This document shows positions 25,015 through 34,304 of a stretch of DNA of 54,631 nt, piece after piece. Position 1 is the stretch's first letter; every line of letters begins with the position of its first letter. This stretch comes from Nanobdellota archaeon. GTDB taxonomy: Archaea; Nanobdellota; Nanobdellia; Woesearchaeales; GCA-2686295. Both the position numbers and the translations under genes were made by a program. The DNA is taken from assembly GCA_018819065.1 (NCBI GenBank), contig JAHJQL010000009.1:1-54631 (forward strand), in the 5' to 3' direction. The notes beneath the pieces were generated by a model, which worked only from the letters and a program-made list of their open reading frames with translations, was not told the DNA's origin and did not search any database.

Positions 25015-26436
25015 AAAGAGGTTTCTTACCATGCTCATAAACTTTTTAAAAATGTACTTGTAAAAAGTAAAGCTTATATAACCATTTTTTAATGCATAGT
25101 GGGCCTGAAGAATCATGCCTTTGTTCTTCATTGCAAGCATTTCAGACCTCTTTATATTAGGAAGCGAAATTGTTAAATCATCGCCTAAAGCGCTAGGTGT
25201 AGTTGTTTCTTTTATTAAGTTATATTTCTGGCAAGTACTAAACATTGCAGAGCCAGGTATTGGAACAGCGAAATTCCAAGATATATAATCCAACAGGTTG
25301 TTTTTCAGAAGTTTTTTAGCGAATCTGTAAGTGTTGTTGCACATATCCAAGTCTTCATAACATAACCCATTCTCATCTTCCCACACGTTAAATATTATGA
25401 AGAACCCACCTATTTTAAGACCGTTTCTCTTGAGTATCTCACATGCTTTGACGACTTGTTTTAAATCTATATTCTTTCTTATGCCATCCAATGTTTTCTG
25501 GTTTGCACTCTCTATTCCCAGATGAACAAACCAAAAACCTGCCTTTCTGAGGTTTTTTCCAAGTTCTTCTGTGACGTTGCTGGCGTGTAGTTGACATTTC
25601 ATGCTCAAGCCATTCAGATTGAGTTTTTGTATCTCTTCACATAAAGAATTCGCGTATTTCAATGAAACGTTTAACTCATCAGAGTAGTCATATATCTCTT
25701 TTATGCCGTGTTTTGTTACTAAAGTTCTTATTTCAGCAGCAACATTCTTCGGACTCCTGTTTCTAAACCATGGTTTTTTTGACTTCCAAACAGGACTAGA
25801 GCAAAAGTTGCAATCAAACGGGCAACCCCTAGATGAGATTATACACACATCAAGTGTTTGCTTCTTATAAAAATAGCCTTTATATCTTTTGAGATTAACC
25901 AAGTCCCAAGATGGAAACGGCAATTTGTTAATATTAGCCTGCAGTAACCTTTCATGATTCTTAAGTATTTTTTTTTCTTTTTTAAATGCAATACCTTTAA
26001 CATTTTTCAAATCTTTAATCTGCCCTTTGAAGTAATGCACTAATTCGCTAAAAGTCTCTTCACCTTCACCAATTATGCATATATCGGCTCCTGCGAGTAA
26101 CATATCGTCCGGATTTGAGGTAGGATAAACTCCTCCGCATACAATAATCATATCATGATATCTTTTTTTTAGCTCTTTTATCAACTGTATACTTATGTTT
26201 GAAGTGATATATGCTACAGATAAAGCTAAAATGTTTGGTTTTTCCTTTTCAATAACCTTAAGATATTTCTTGAGATAATAATCCCCTTCAAAGTAACTTA
26301 CAAAAACGTCACTGTGATATTTTCTAACATAAGACATTAAGTATAACAAACCTAAATTTGGATAAAACCTGTGATCCTTGGTGCTGTTTTTTGTCAGCGG
26401 AGGATTTGCAAAAAGAATTTTCATCTTTGTATTCAT
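24997..26436 (-). CDS. B12-binding / radical SAM enzyme
   Basis: This is the third enzyme of this type in the cluster. The B12-binding-like domain (LGLLYLMSYVRKYHSDVFVS, VCGGVYPTSNPDDML, ICIIGEGEETFSEL) is followed by the iron-sulfur motif CPFDCNFC near residue 205, then EIYDYSDELNVS, FVHLGIESANQKTL and IGGFFIIFNVWEDE. The C-terminal part ends in a helical tail. It is divergent from the glycosyltransferase at 26491, with about 54 nt between their starts, so they share a promoter region. The order of acidic and glycine motifs is intact. The substrate is unknown. Confidence 0.88.
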   Translation of the reverse strand: MNTKMKILFANPPLTKNSTKDHRFYPNLGLLYLMSYVRKYHSDVFVSYFEGDYYLKKYLKVIEKEKPNILALSVAYITSNISIQLIKELKKRYHDMIIVCGGVYPTSNPDDMLLAGADICIIGEGEETFSELVHYFKGQIKDLKNVKGIAFKKEKKILKNHERLLQANINKLPFPSWDLVNLKRYKGYFYKKQTLDVCIISSRGCPFDCNFCSSPVWKSKKPWFRNRSPKNVAAEIRTLVTKHGIKEIYDYSDELNVSLKYANSLCEEIQKLNLNGLSMKCQLHASNVTEELGKNLRKAGFWFVHLGIESANQKTLDGIRKNIDLKQVVKACEILKRNGLKIGGFFIIFNVWEDENGLCYEDLDMCNNTYRFAKKLLKNNLLDYISWNFAVPIPGSAMFSTCQKYNLIKETTTPSALGDDLTISLPNIKRSEMLAMKNKGMILQAHYALKNGYISFTFYKYIFKKFMSMVRNLFLSSYK

Positions 26437-26490
26437 ATACTGTTTAAATAAGCATTTAATTTATAAATATTCTTTGTATTAACAATAGTC

Positions 26491-27450
26491 ATGAAGCAAA
26501 TTAGAGTGTCAGTTGTTGTATTGACAAGAAACAGGCCTCAATACTTGAGAACTTGTTTGGAAAGCATAAAAAAACAAGATTATCCTGAACAATCTTTTGA
26601 AGTCATTGTTGTTGATAATAATTCTTCAGAAGAAAACGCTGTTTTGAACAAAGAGATAGTCTCAAGAAATGGCTTTGCAAGATATATTTGTGAAAGCAAG
26701 ATTGGTGTTTCATTTGCGAGAAATACAGGGGTTAAGCTGGCAAGATATGAATACGTAGCATTCATAGCGGATGATTATGAACTATCTGTTGATTATTTGG
26801 CTAGTGTGAATTCTTTGTTCCAAAAAAATAAGCACATCAATGTTTTGTGTTTTAACATAGTATCTGATGATAAAAAATCAATACAAAAAGTAAACCAGTA
26901 TTATTATGAGACAAAGAGATTATTAGCAATCAAAGAAGAACAATCAATCACCAAGAAAATATTTTCTGCAAAACAAATCTCATTTGATGATAAACCTCAT
27001 AAAGTACCTCATTATCCCGTTTCAGGAGCTGCAGTCATTAAAAAAACTGTGTTTGATAAAGCAGGTTTATTTGACGAAACATTCTTTTTGTGTGAAGACG
27101 TTGATTTTGGAATTAGACTTAACAAGAAAGGTATTTGTGCTTATTACTCCTCTGCTGTTAAGATAAAACAAAAAAACGAGGCAAATCTGTTCTTGAGCCT
27201 TAAGCGACAGTTCGTCTATGGAAAATTCTATGTTGTTCTAAAGAATCGCTGGTCGGACTATTCAAGAATTGTTCCAAGAAGCACTTTTGGATACATCTTT
27301 TTTCTGCTCTTGTCACCATTTATATCTTTGTGGAGGTGTAGTCTTAGCCGGAATCTAATGAAATTTCTTTTTTACTTTCTTTTCATTCTGTTGTTTGACA
27401 TCACTTTTTTTTTAGGAGCGATTTTTCAATCATGTCGCGGGAAACTATAG
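26491..27450 (+). CDS. Membrane-anchored family 2 glycosyltransferase
   Basis: The GT-A motifs are VVVLTRNRPQYLRTCLESI, VVDNNSSEE near residue 41, GVSFARNTGVKLAR, FIADDYELS as the Asp-x-Asp region, and FLCEDVDFGIRLNKKG as the acceptor-site acidic motif. The last 70 residues contain two hydrophobic segments (FGYIFFLLLSPFISLW and FLFYFLFILLFDITFFLGAI), so the enzyme probably acts at the inner face of the membrane on a lipid-linked acceptor. It is followed after 36 nt by a large polytopic protein and is likely co-transcribed with it. Confidence 0.9.
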   Translation: MKQIRVSVVVLTRNRPQYLRTCLESIKKQDYPEQSFEVIVVDNNSSEENAVLNKEIVSRNGFARYICESKIGVSFARNTGVKLARYEYVAFIADDYELSVDYLASVNSLFQKNKHINVLCFNIVSDDKKSIQKVNQYYYETKRLLAIKEEQSITKKIFSAKQISFDDKPHKVPHYPVSGAAVIKKTVFDKAGLFDETFFLCEDVDFGIRLNKKGICAYYSSAVKIKQKNEANLFLSLKRQFVYGKFYVVLKNRWSDYSRIVPRSTFGYIFFLLLSPFISLWRCSLSRNLMKFLFYFLFILLFDITFFLGAIFQSCRGKL

Positions 27451-27486
27451 ATAATTTTTTATATCTAAATCAAAACAGTTTAATGC

Positions 27487-29175
27487 ATGGGGGTTTTTAA
27501 TGGTAAGGAGTGGAAGATTTTCTTCACTTTCTGGATTGTCTACTCAGCGTTTTCTATGTACATTACTTGGAATGAGAATACGCGGCTTGATTTGACTTTG
27601 GCTGTTGTTGAAGAGGGAAGGTTTTCCATAGATTCTTATTATAAGAATACTGGTGATAGGTCTTTTTTTAAAGGTCATTATTATACTGATAAGATGCCTG
27701 GGATGAGTTTTATAGACATTCCAGTCTATGTCGCTTTTAAATTCTTTTTTGGAACGCCTGAATTGCATTATCATCTGTACAATGTGGGTGTTACTGACTC
27801 GTGGCTGTTGTTTGTACTATTGAGCATAATATTTACTTCTGCATTATTTGGCTCTTTGTCAGTTGTGCTGGTCTATAAGATATCTGATTATTTCACGAAT
27901 AAAGAATTGCACAGGAATCTCATAGTTATAGTTTATGGATTTGGCACACTGATATTTGTCTATTCAAGGTTCTTTTACGACCATGTTACGAGTGCATTCT
28001 TTGCTTTTTTATGTTTCTACCTGATATTTAAGATGAAATATGATAAGAACAGCAGGGATTATAGTTTTCTTGCAGGTCTGGCTGGTGGACTGGCGGTCTT
28101 AGTCTCGATTCCAAGCATATTTTTAGTGTTTGGTTGTTTTATCATGCTGATTCTCTTTAAATCTATTAGAAGAACTGCTTTATTCTTACTGGGCTTTGTT
28201 CTTGTAATGCTAATCCTTATGTTTTACAATAATTCTGCTTTTGGACACCCTCTGCATATGGGGTATGATTATCCTGATCCACAAGTAGTTAGCATGTACC
28301 CTGATGAGTGCAGAAGCCCAAAAACTTTTGAAGATAAAATTCATTGTGAAGCATTGGAGAAAAAGAATGGTGATATTTGCAACCAGTTAAGTGGTGTTGG
28401 GATTGATAAGTGCTTGTTTTTCATTGCCGAATATACAAAAAATAACTCTTTTTGTCAATCCATTAATGATTCTGACTGGAAAGCTTATTGTGATTCAATA
28501 ATAGTTTTTGATCCTGATATTTGTGATGATATAAAAAATGAATCTATGAGAACCAGATGTGTTGGTTCAAGTCAGAAGTCTTCATCATACTTTTTAGGTG
28601 CTAGAATTAAGAATTTGCTTTATTTCTTCAAGCCTGATCGTTTAAATGTTATGATGAGATTGTTAGTTTTTCCTTACAGAGGCTTGTTCTTCTATTATCC
28701 AATTCTCATATTCTCAATAATAGGTTTATTTTTCATGTATAAATCATACAAGGTAGAAACTCTCTTGATTGTGCTATTCTTTTTGTCATTCCTGCTGTTA
28801 AACGCTCGGATATTTGCTTGGTGGGGTGGATTCTGCTTTGGTCCAAGACACTTGACTGCTTTGATGCCTTTTTTAATGATTCCTCTGCTTTTTTCCTTCA
28901 AGAAGATAAAGATGAATTACATTATACCTTTTATAGTTATATCATTATTCTTCAACCTTTTAAGCGTTCAATACCCTGAAGAAGCAGGTCTTGGGAAATC
29001 TGTTGATAATTTTATTCCATTCGGCAATCCTTTGTTTGAGCATTATTTACCTTCACTCTTAAAATATGGACCTAGGAGTACACTACTAGAGCAAGCGCTG
29101 AACTTTCAGTTTAAGCCGTTTGTTAATGTGGCTTTGTTATTGTTGATTATTTATTTTATCTGGAGAAAGAAATAA
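27487..29175 (+). CDS. Polytopic GT-C-like glycosyltransferase with Cys-rich insert
   Basis: The 562-residue protein has about ten or more membrane segments. The first outer loop contains acidic residues (RLDLTLAVVEEGRFSID, GHYYTDKMPGMSF), as in lipid-phosphosugar-dependent GT-C enzymes where such residues form the active site. The late motif WWGGFCFGPRHL is common to uncharacterised archaeal members. Between residues about 270 and 365 is an outer domain with nine cysteines in a loose repeat (C, ten to fifteen residues, C), which would be disulfide-bonded or metal-bound. It follows a membrane glycosyltransferase. It would transfer a sugar outside the cell. Assignment to GT-C is by fold pattern only. 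Confidence 0.7.
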   Translation: MGVFNGKEWKIFFTFWIVYSAFSMYITWNENTRLDLTLAVVEEGRFSIDSYYKNTGDRSFFKGHYYTDKMPGMSFIDIPVYVAFKFFFGTPELHYHLYNVGVTDSWLLFVLLSIIFTSALFGSLSVVLVYKISDYFTNKELHRNLIVIVYGFGTLIFVYSRFFYDHVTSAFFAFLCFYLIFKMKYDKNSRDYSFLAGLAGGLAVLVSIPSIFLVFGCFIMLILFKSIRRTALFLLGFVLVMLILMFYNNSAFGHPLHMGYDYPDPQVVSMYPDECRSPKTFEDKIHCEALEKKNGDICNQLSGVGIDKCLFFIAEYTKNNSFCQSINDSDWKAYCDSIIVFDPDICDDIKNESMRTRCVGSSQKSSSYFLGARIKNLLYFFKPDRLNVMMRLLVFPYRGLFFYYPILIFSIIGLFFMYKSYKVETLLIVLFFLSFLLLNARIFAWWGGFCFGPRHLTALMPFLMIPLLFSFKKIKMNYIIPFIVISLFFNLLSVQYPEEAGLGKSVDNFIPFGNPLFEHYLPSLLKYGPRSTLLEQALNFQFKPFVNVALLLLIIYFIWRKK

Positions 29176-29967
29176 CTAATATTTGAAGCATTTCTCATAG
29201 TAATCACACTGTCCACTACTCCACTTACACAGCGGGCCGGGCTTTTTTGAGTAGTCATCTATGTTTTTAGTCTTTGTTTTGCTGTGGATGTATTTGACTT
29301 CGCCGAGTGCTTCGTTTTCAAGCTTATCATCAACCATTATCAGCTGCTCTGCATGATTTAAGAAGTCTATTCCTACAAAGTTTGGTCTTTTTCCAGTTGC
29401 TTCTTTGTACATCAAAACGTACATGCCAAGCTGTAGTCTATATTCTGGAGTTATATGTGTCTTGCTTCCAGTCTTATAATCCAATATGACTACGTTGTCA
29501 TTCTTTTCAAATATTGCATCGATGAATCCGCGAAGCTGATGATTATCTGACAAAAACTCTTTTTCTCTAATAGGTGTTAAGTGCTTGAATGCGTCTGAAA
29601 AGCTTCTTCCACTCTTTATTTGTTGGTGAAGCTTCTTTCTAAATCTACCAAACCATTTTTGAAGCGTGCTCTTCGTTTCAGAGTAGTAGGATTTTATCTT
29701 GCTTTCTTCCATGTCAAGCTCTAAGAATTCAGAATAGTTCTCTGCCCAAGTCTTGTCTAAGAGCCAAAACAAATGAACTCTCAAGTCATCTTCAGTTTGA
29801 ATGGTTTTGTCAATGTCAAAGAATTTTTCAAGCACAGAATGAACAATTTTTCCCCTAATTAAATAAATGCTTGGCTTTGAGGGAAGCTCTTCAATATATC
29901 TGTAGTAATACTTCCTTGGACACTGCTTGTAAGTGTTTATGCTGCTTGGACTCTGTACTCTACTCAT
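29176..29967 (-). CDS. RecB-like PD-(D/E)xK nuclease with Cys cluster
   Basis: The 263-residue protein belongs to the Cas4/RecB-type nuclease superfamily. It shows the SSINTYKQCPRKYYYRYI start, RGKIVHSVLEKF, the catalytic LRGFIDAIFEKN and VVILDYKTGSK, and a downstream YRLQLGMYVLMYKE. Cysteine 17 and the three C-terminal cysteines (CKWSSGQCDYYEKC) match the pattern that holds an iron-sulfur cluster in Cas4 and AddB. No CRISPR array or other cas gene lies in the window, so it is more likely a stand-alone repair nuclease. Its start overlaps the end of ileS by 8 nt. Confidence 0.88.
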   Translation of the reverse strand: MSRVQSPSSINTYKQCPRKYYYRYIEELPSKPSIYLIRGKIVHSVLEKFFDIDKTIQTEDDLRVHLFWLLDKTWAENYSEFLELDMEESKIKSYYSETKSTLQKWFGRFRKKLHQQIKSGRSFSDAFKHLTPIREKEFLSDNHQLRGFIDAIFEKNDNVVILDYKTGSKTHITPEYRLQLGMYVLMYKEATGKRPNFVGIDFLNHAEQLIMVDDKLENEALGEVKYIHSKTKTKNIDDYSKKPGPLCKWSSGQCDYYEKCFKY

Positions 29968-32900
29968 TTTCTATGTAAATCACTACTTTGCGATTCTTTA
30001 TATTTGCTTCGCTTTTAAACTTTAGACTCTTGACATTAGAGCCCATCTCCATTGACTTTGCACCAACTTTGTTCTTTATATCATCAACAAAGGCTTCTAA
30101 ATTCATGTCTGTCTTTAATCCAAGCTTTATCCTCTGCTCTTTTTTAAAGCCTGAATCCTTCCTCAACTGCTGTATTCTTCTGATTATCTCTCGCACAAAA
30201 CCTTCCTTTTCAAGCTCTGGATTTGTAGTGATGTCAAGCAGAACTATTCCTCCTTTAAAATCAGCTATCTTTGTATCTTTTGGTTCAACCTTCTCAATCT
30301 CAAAATGATCTTTTCTTAGTTCAAAGGTCTTAATCTTTATCTTGTCTTGTGTCTTTAACAAGTCTTTTATCTTATCTTTTTCTTGGTTTATAAGCTCTGC
30401 AACGCTGCCTGTTTCTGTTCCAAAGTCTTTTCCAAGATTTCGAAAGTTGGGCTTTACTTTTAAGTCATATTCGATTTTGCCGTATACAACTTGTTTTACG
30501 TTGACCTGTTTTTTTAACAGGTGCTCTAAATGCTTTACCTTGTCTGTGACTTCTTTGTCAGCTTCAATGATTAGTTTTTTCAAAGGCCAGCGTACTCCAA
30601 TCTCACTCTTATCCCTACATGAAAGAGCGGCTGCGATTACTTCCTGAACAACATCCATGTCTTCTTCTAACTTAAGGTTAGAGTTCTCTGCTTTTGGAAG
30701 TTCCTCTAAATGTATTGATGCTTTTAAGCCACGATTTAACTTCTTCATATTCTGATATATCTTCTCTGTTATGAAAGGAGAGATTGAGGCTATCAAGATT
30801 AGCGTTTTTGTCAAGCAATGGTTTATAATGCTTAAAGGATTCTTGTCATCAATCAACCTGTCTCTTATTAGTTGGACATAAGTTCTGCTTAAATCGTCAA
30901 CCAAGAAATTCTGAACAACCCTGCCTGCAAGGTGTAAGTTGAAAGATTCTATATTCTCACTTACCTCTTTTATGGTGGTGTTTAATCTTGAAATTATCCA
31001 CTTGTCTTCAAGTTCTTTTACGCTGAGCTTTTCAAGCTTGTCTGCTTGTGAAAGCACAAAGACGTGCAGGTTCCAAAGTGTGTTGAATACTTTTCCCATC
31101 TCATTTTTCACAGTTTCCATGTTAAACTTTTGAGTGCTTGAAGGATCAACATCCCAGCAGTAATAAAATCTTAAAGCGTCTGCACCAACCTCTTCTAATG
31201 CATCCTTTGCGCCAATAACGTTTCCAAGCGACTTGCTCATCTTCTCTGCGTTCTTGTCAAGAACCCAGCCAGGCATGGAGATTGTCTTGTAAGGCTCCTT
31301 GTTAAACACGGCAATACCACAGAACATTAAATGGTAGAACCACCCTCTAATCTGGTCTTGTGACTCATTAATCCTGCTTACAGGGTAATGTTCTTCAAAG
31401 AGTTTCTTGTTCTGAAAAGGATAGCCTAGTGATGCGAATGGTGCGCAGCCAGAGTCAAACCACACATCAAATATGTCATTTATGCGACTGACATTCTTTC
31501 CGCACTTACACTTTAGGTGTACATTGTTGACTGTGTGCAGGTCGAAGTTATCAGGAATTTTCTTAATACTTTTTTTCTTAAGTTCATCAAAAGAGCCTAT
31601 CGTTATTACTTCTCCGCATTCACACTTCCAGATAGGAATTGGGATTCCCCAGTATCTCTGCCTTGAGAAGTTCCAGTCTTCAGCATTAGTTATCCAGTTT
31701 CTCAGGCGCTCTCTTGCAAACTCTGGTTGCCAATTGATATCTTCATTGGCTTTGAGCATCTTCTTCTTCACAGATTCAATCTTTAGGAACCACTGGTTGC
31801 TAAGCCTGAAAATCAGTGGAGCCTTGCATCTCCAACACAAAGGATATGAATGTTCAATAGTGGAGTAATGAAGCAGTCTTCCGGTTTTGTGAAGAACTTC
31901 AGATATTGCGTGATCTGCTTGTTTTACAAACTCTCCTTTGAACTGGCCAACTTCATCAGTGAATTTGCATTCATCATCAAGCGGGCTTATCATAGGAATA
32001 TTATAATGAATACCAACCTCGTTGTCAGTTTTTCCATGGCCAGGGGCTGTGTGTACAAGGCCTGTTCCTTCCTCTACTGATACAAAGTGTTCATGAACAT
32101 CTTTTGTAGAAATGCCTTTCTTTGCTCCAATCTTTGATGCTACACGCTCTTTTAAGATTGGAATTGAAGCATAAACTTTCAAAGCGTTTGGATTCTTGTC
32201 AAGCTCTCTTTGGATTGGAACATCAAGTATAGACTCGTACTTTGTGCCGACGAGTTTTTTTCCTTTGAAAGTTTCTAATACTTCAAACTTCACATCCAAG
32301 TCTTTTAAGGTTTTAAGACAGTTCTTCGCTAATATAAGGTTTCCATCCTTCTCAGTTTTCACTTTAACATAATCCTCGTCATCCTTACAGGCAATAGCAA
32401 CGTTTGCAGGCAGAGTCCATGGAGTTGTTGTGTAGATTAATAGGTTGTCATCCTTTGTGCCTTTTACTTTGAACTTTATGAATATTGATGGGTCCCTAAC
32501 ATTTTTATACGAATCTGTTACTTCATAACCAGCAAGCGCTGTCTGACACTTTGGACACCAAAAAACCGGTTTTTTACCCTCATAAACCATATCCTTGTTC
32601 CAAAGAGTGTTAAAAGCCCACCAGGCAGATTCGATGTATGAATTATCATATGTCAGATATGGTTCTTTTGAAGAATAATAAGATCCAAGGTTGTCATAGA
32701 CTTCCAACCACAAATCCTTGTTTAAAGCAGCGCTTTCTCTGCATATCTTCATGAATTTATCAACGCCAAGTTTTTCAATATCTTTCTTAGACTGAAGTTT
32801 TAACTTCTTTTCAACCATGTTTTCAATAGGCAAGCCGTGAGTGTCAAAGCCCGGCTGGAAAAAAACGTTTTTTCCCTTCATGAAATTCCATTTTATGTAT

Positions 32901-33085
32901 AAATCCTTGTACACAGTATTTCTGATGTGACCAACGTGAGGAACATAGTTGGCGTAAGGAGGACCGTCAAGCAAGAAGTATTTTTCACCTTTAGAATTCT
33001 TCTTATTAAGCAGAGTTATCAAGCCTATCTTCTTCCAAAGAGCTTTAACCTCTTTTTCAACTTCGCAAAAATCAAATTTTTTCAT
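29960..33085 (-). CDS. ileS: Isoleucyl-tRNA synthetase
   Basis: Charges tRNA-Ile with isoleucine. At 1041 residues it has the class I catalytic signatures PHVGH (HIGH motif, near residue 50) and EKMSKSLGN (KMSKS motif, near 616). The editing domain has TTTPWTLPANVAIA and HTAPGHGKTD. Zinc-binding cysteines (CWRCKAP, then CECGEV and KCKCGKN) and an anticodon-binding C-terminal part are present. The gene begins 98 nt from the divergent NAD kinase gene. GGTG upstream of ATG 33085 serves as ribosome binding site. No defects were noticed. Confidence 0.97.
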   Translation of the reverse strand: MKKFDFCEVEKEVKALWKKIGLITLLNKKNSKGEKYFLLDGPPYANYVPHVGHIRNTVYKDLYIKWNFMKGKNVFFQPGFDTHGLPIENMVEKKLKLQSKKDIEKLGVDKFMKICRESAALNKDLWLEVYDNLGSYYSSKEPYLTYDNSYIESAWWAFNTLWNKDMVYEGKKPVFWCPKCQTALAGYEVTDSYKNVRDPSIFIKFKVKGTKDDNLLIYTTTPWTLPANVAIACKDDEDYVKVKTEKDGNLILAKNCLKTLKDLDVKFEVLETFKGKKLVGTKYESILDVPIQRELDKNPNALKVYASIPILKERVASKIGAKKGISTKDVHEHFVSVEEGTGLVHTAPGHGKTDNEVGIHYNIPMISPLDDECKFTDEVGQFKGEFVKQADHAISEVLHKTGRLLHYSTIEHSYPLCWRCKAPLIFRLSNQWFLKIESVKKKMLKANEDINWQPEFARERLRNWITNAEDWNFSRQRYWGIPIPIWKCECGEVITIGSFDELKKKSIKKIPDNFDLHTVNNVHLKCKCGKNVSRINDIFDVWFDSGCAPFASLGYPFQNKKLFEEHYPVSRINESQDQIRGWFYHLMFCGIAVFNKEPYKTISMPGWVLDKNAEKMSKSLGNVIGAKDALEEVGADALRFYYCWDVDPSSTQKFNMETVKNEMGKVFNTLWNLHVFVLSQADKLEKLSVKELEDKWIISRLNTTIKEVSENIESFNLHLAGRVVQNFLVDDLSRTYVQLIRDRLIDDKNPLSIINHCLTKTLILIASISPFITEKIYQNMKKLNRGLKASIHLEELPKAENSNLKLEEDMDVVQEVIAAALSCRDKSEIGVRWPLKKLIIEADKEVTDKVKHLEHLLKKQVNVKQVVYGKIEYDLKVKPNFRNLGKDFGTETGSVAELINQEKDKIKDLLKTQDKIKIKTFELRKDHFEIEKVEPKDTKIADFKGGIVLLDITTNPELEKEGFVREIIRRIQQLRKDSGFKKEQRIKLGLKTDMNLEAFVDDIKNKVGAKSMEMGSNVKSLKFKSEANIKNRKVVIYIENE

Positions 33086-33183
33086 AGTAAAACACCATTA
33101 ACCTCGAGTTCTTTATATTGTTTTTGAATTTTGTTCTATTTTGAACAGGAAACTATTTAAAAAAGGTTTCTATTCAATAAAAC

Positions 33184-33879
33184 ATGAAGAGGGTCGCACT
33201 TAATCTCAAAGACAAGTCTAAATTAGCATATATGAAAAAGATAATTAAAGATAACAAATTAAATTTTGTGGTTAAAAACCCTGATTTTGTGATATCGCTT
33301 GGTGGTGATGGAACTTTCTTGATGAGTGAGCGAAAGTATCCAGGTGTTCCTAAACTAATAATTAGGGATAGCAAGACCTGCCATAAATGCGTTGGTATGA
33401 GTGAAGAAACTGTTCTTGAATTGATAAAGATGAACGAGTTTAATATCAAGGAAGAAATGATGCTAGAATCAAGTTTTAAAGATGAAAAAATAATTGCAGT
33501 CAATGATATAATTATTCGAAACAAATCACCAAACCAAGCAATCAGGCTTGATTTGCATGTTAATGACAGACAGACTCACGAGGAAGTTATTGGAGATGGT
33601 GTTGTAGTATCAACGCCTTTTGGTTCAACAGCTTATTTTAAATCCATAACCAGGAAAACTTTTGAAAAAGGAATTGGTGTTGCTTTTAGCAACTCTGTAA
33701 AAGAACACAAACCTTTAATGTTGGATGATGACTCGGTCTTAAAAGTACAGCTTGTAAGAGGTGATGCACAGATTGCAAGTGATAACAATCCGAAAATATT
33801 TATCCTTAAAGAAGGAAGTACTATAACAATAAAAAAGTCAAAGGAAACTGCAAAGATAATTATTATTAAAGGATTATGA
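33184..33879 (+). CDS. nadK: NAD kinase
   Basis: Phosphorylates NAD to NADP. Residues 38-45 hold the diagnostic SLGGDGTF, and the second conserved block GDGVVVSTPFGSTAYF lies near residue 139. The substrate-binding Asn-Asp pair (AVNDIIIRN) replaces the more usual Asn-Glu. At 231 residues it is shorter than most family members because the N-terminal part before GGDGT is only about 37 residues. A TATA-like ACTATTTAAAAAAGG lies 25-40 nt upstream, so the mRNA may be leaderless. It is divergent from ileS. Confidence 0.9.
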   Translation: MKRVALNLKDKSKLAYMKKIIKDNKLNFVVKNPDFVISLGGDGTFLMSERKYPGVPKLIIRDSKTCHKCVGMSEETVLELIKMNEFNIKEEMMLESSFKDEKIIAVNDIIIRNKSPNQAIRLDLHVNDRQTHEEVIGDGVVVSTPFGSTAYFKSITRKTFEKGIGVAFSNSVKEHKPLMLDDDSVLKVQLVRGDAQIASDNNPKIFILKEGSTITIKKSKETAKIIIIKGL

Positions 33880-33926
33880 ATCTAAAAGAAAAAATATATA
33901 ATTGTTAATTGCTGTTATGAATTAAT

Positions 33927-34304
33927 ATGATAAGGACAATCAAGAATGGATGCCCAATCTGCGGAGGAGACGTTAAAGGAGATGATGTTCATAAGTATTA
34001 CTGTGAACACTGCAACATCCTTTTTAGCAAGTCAAGAGTTGCTAGAAAAGAAAAACAAGGGACTAAGGAAAGTCCAAAACCCCACTGCGTCGAGCGGGAG
34101 AAAGGATACTTGTACTTCATAGACAAACAAGGAGACATTTCAAGAGTTAAAATGGCTGAGAGCAGATCAGACAAGGGGTCAAAGAAGCACGAGAAAATAG
34201 TAAAAGTCGGCTTAAAAAAAGAGAAAGGATACTTATACTATTTAGACAAGGATGGCTGCATAGCAAGAAGTCCGATGAAGAGAGGAGGAAAAAATGGGAA
34301 CTAA
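33927..34304 (+). CDS. Zn-ribbon protein with two YLY(F/Y)xDKxG repeats
   Basis: Residues 8-32 contain CPICGGD and YYCEHCNILF, a Zn-ribbon. The remainder holds two copies of a short module, EKGYLYFIDKQGDISRVKM and EKGYLYYLDKDGCIARSPM, separated by a basic linker. The module may be a small beta hairpin. The gene overlaps the following NYN-domain gene by 11 nt, which includes the strong ribosome binding site GAGGAGG for that gene, so the two are translationally coupled. A role in RNA handling together with the NYN protein is likely but unproven. Confidence 0.75.
   Translation: MIRTIKNGCPICGGDVKGDDVHKYYCEHCNILFSKSRVARKEKQGTKESPKPHCVEREKGYLYFIDKQGDISRVKMAESRSDKGSKKHEKIVKVGLKKEKGYLYYLDKDGCIARSPMKRGGKNGN

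Noticed and set aside
29176-29967. Cas4 of a CRISPR system
   Set aside because: The nuclease has a Cas4-like fold and cysteines, but no CRISPR array or other cas gene is in the window, and it overlaps ileS. A stand-alone RecB-like nuclease is the safer call.
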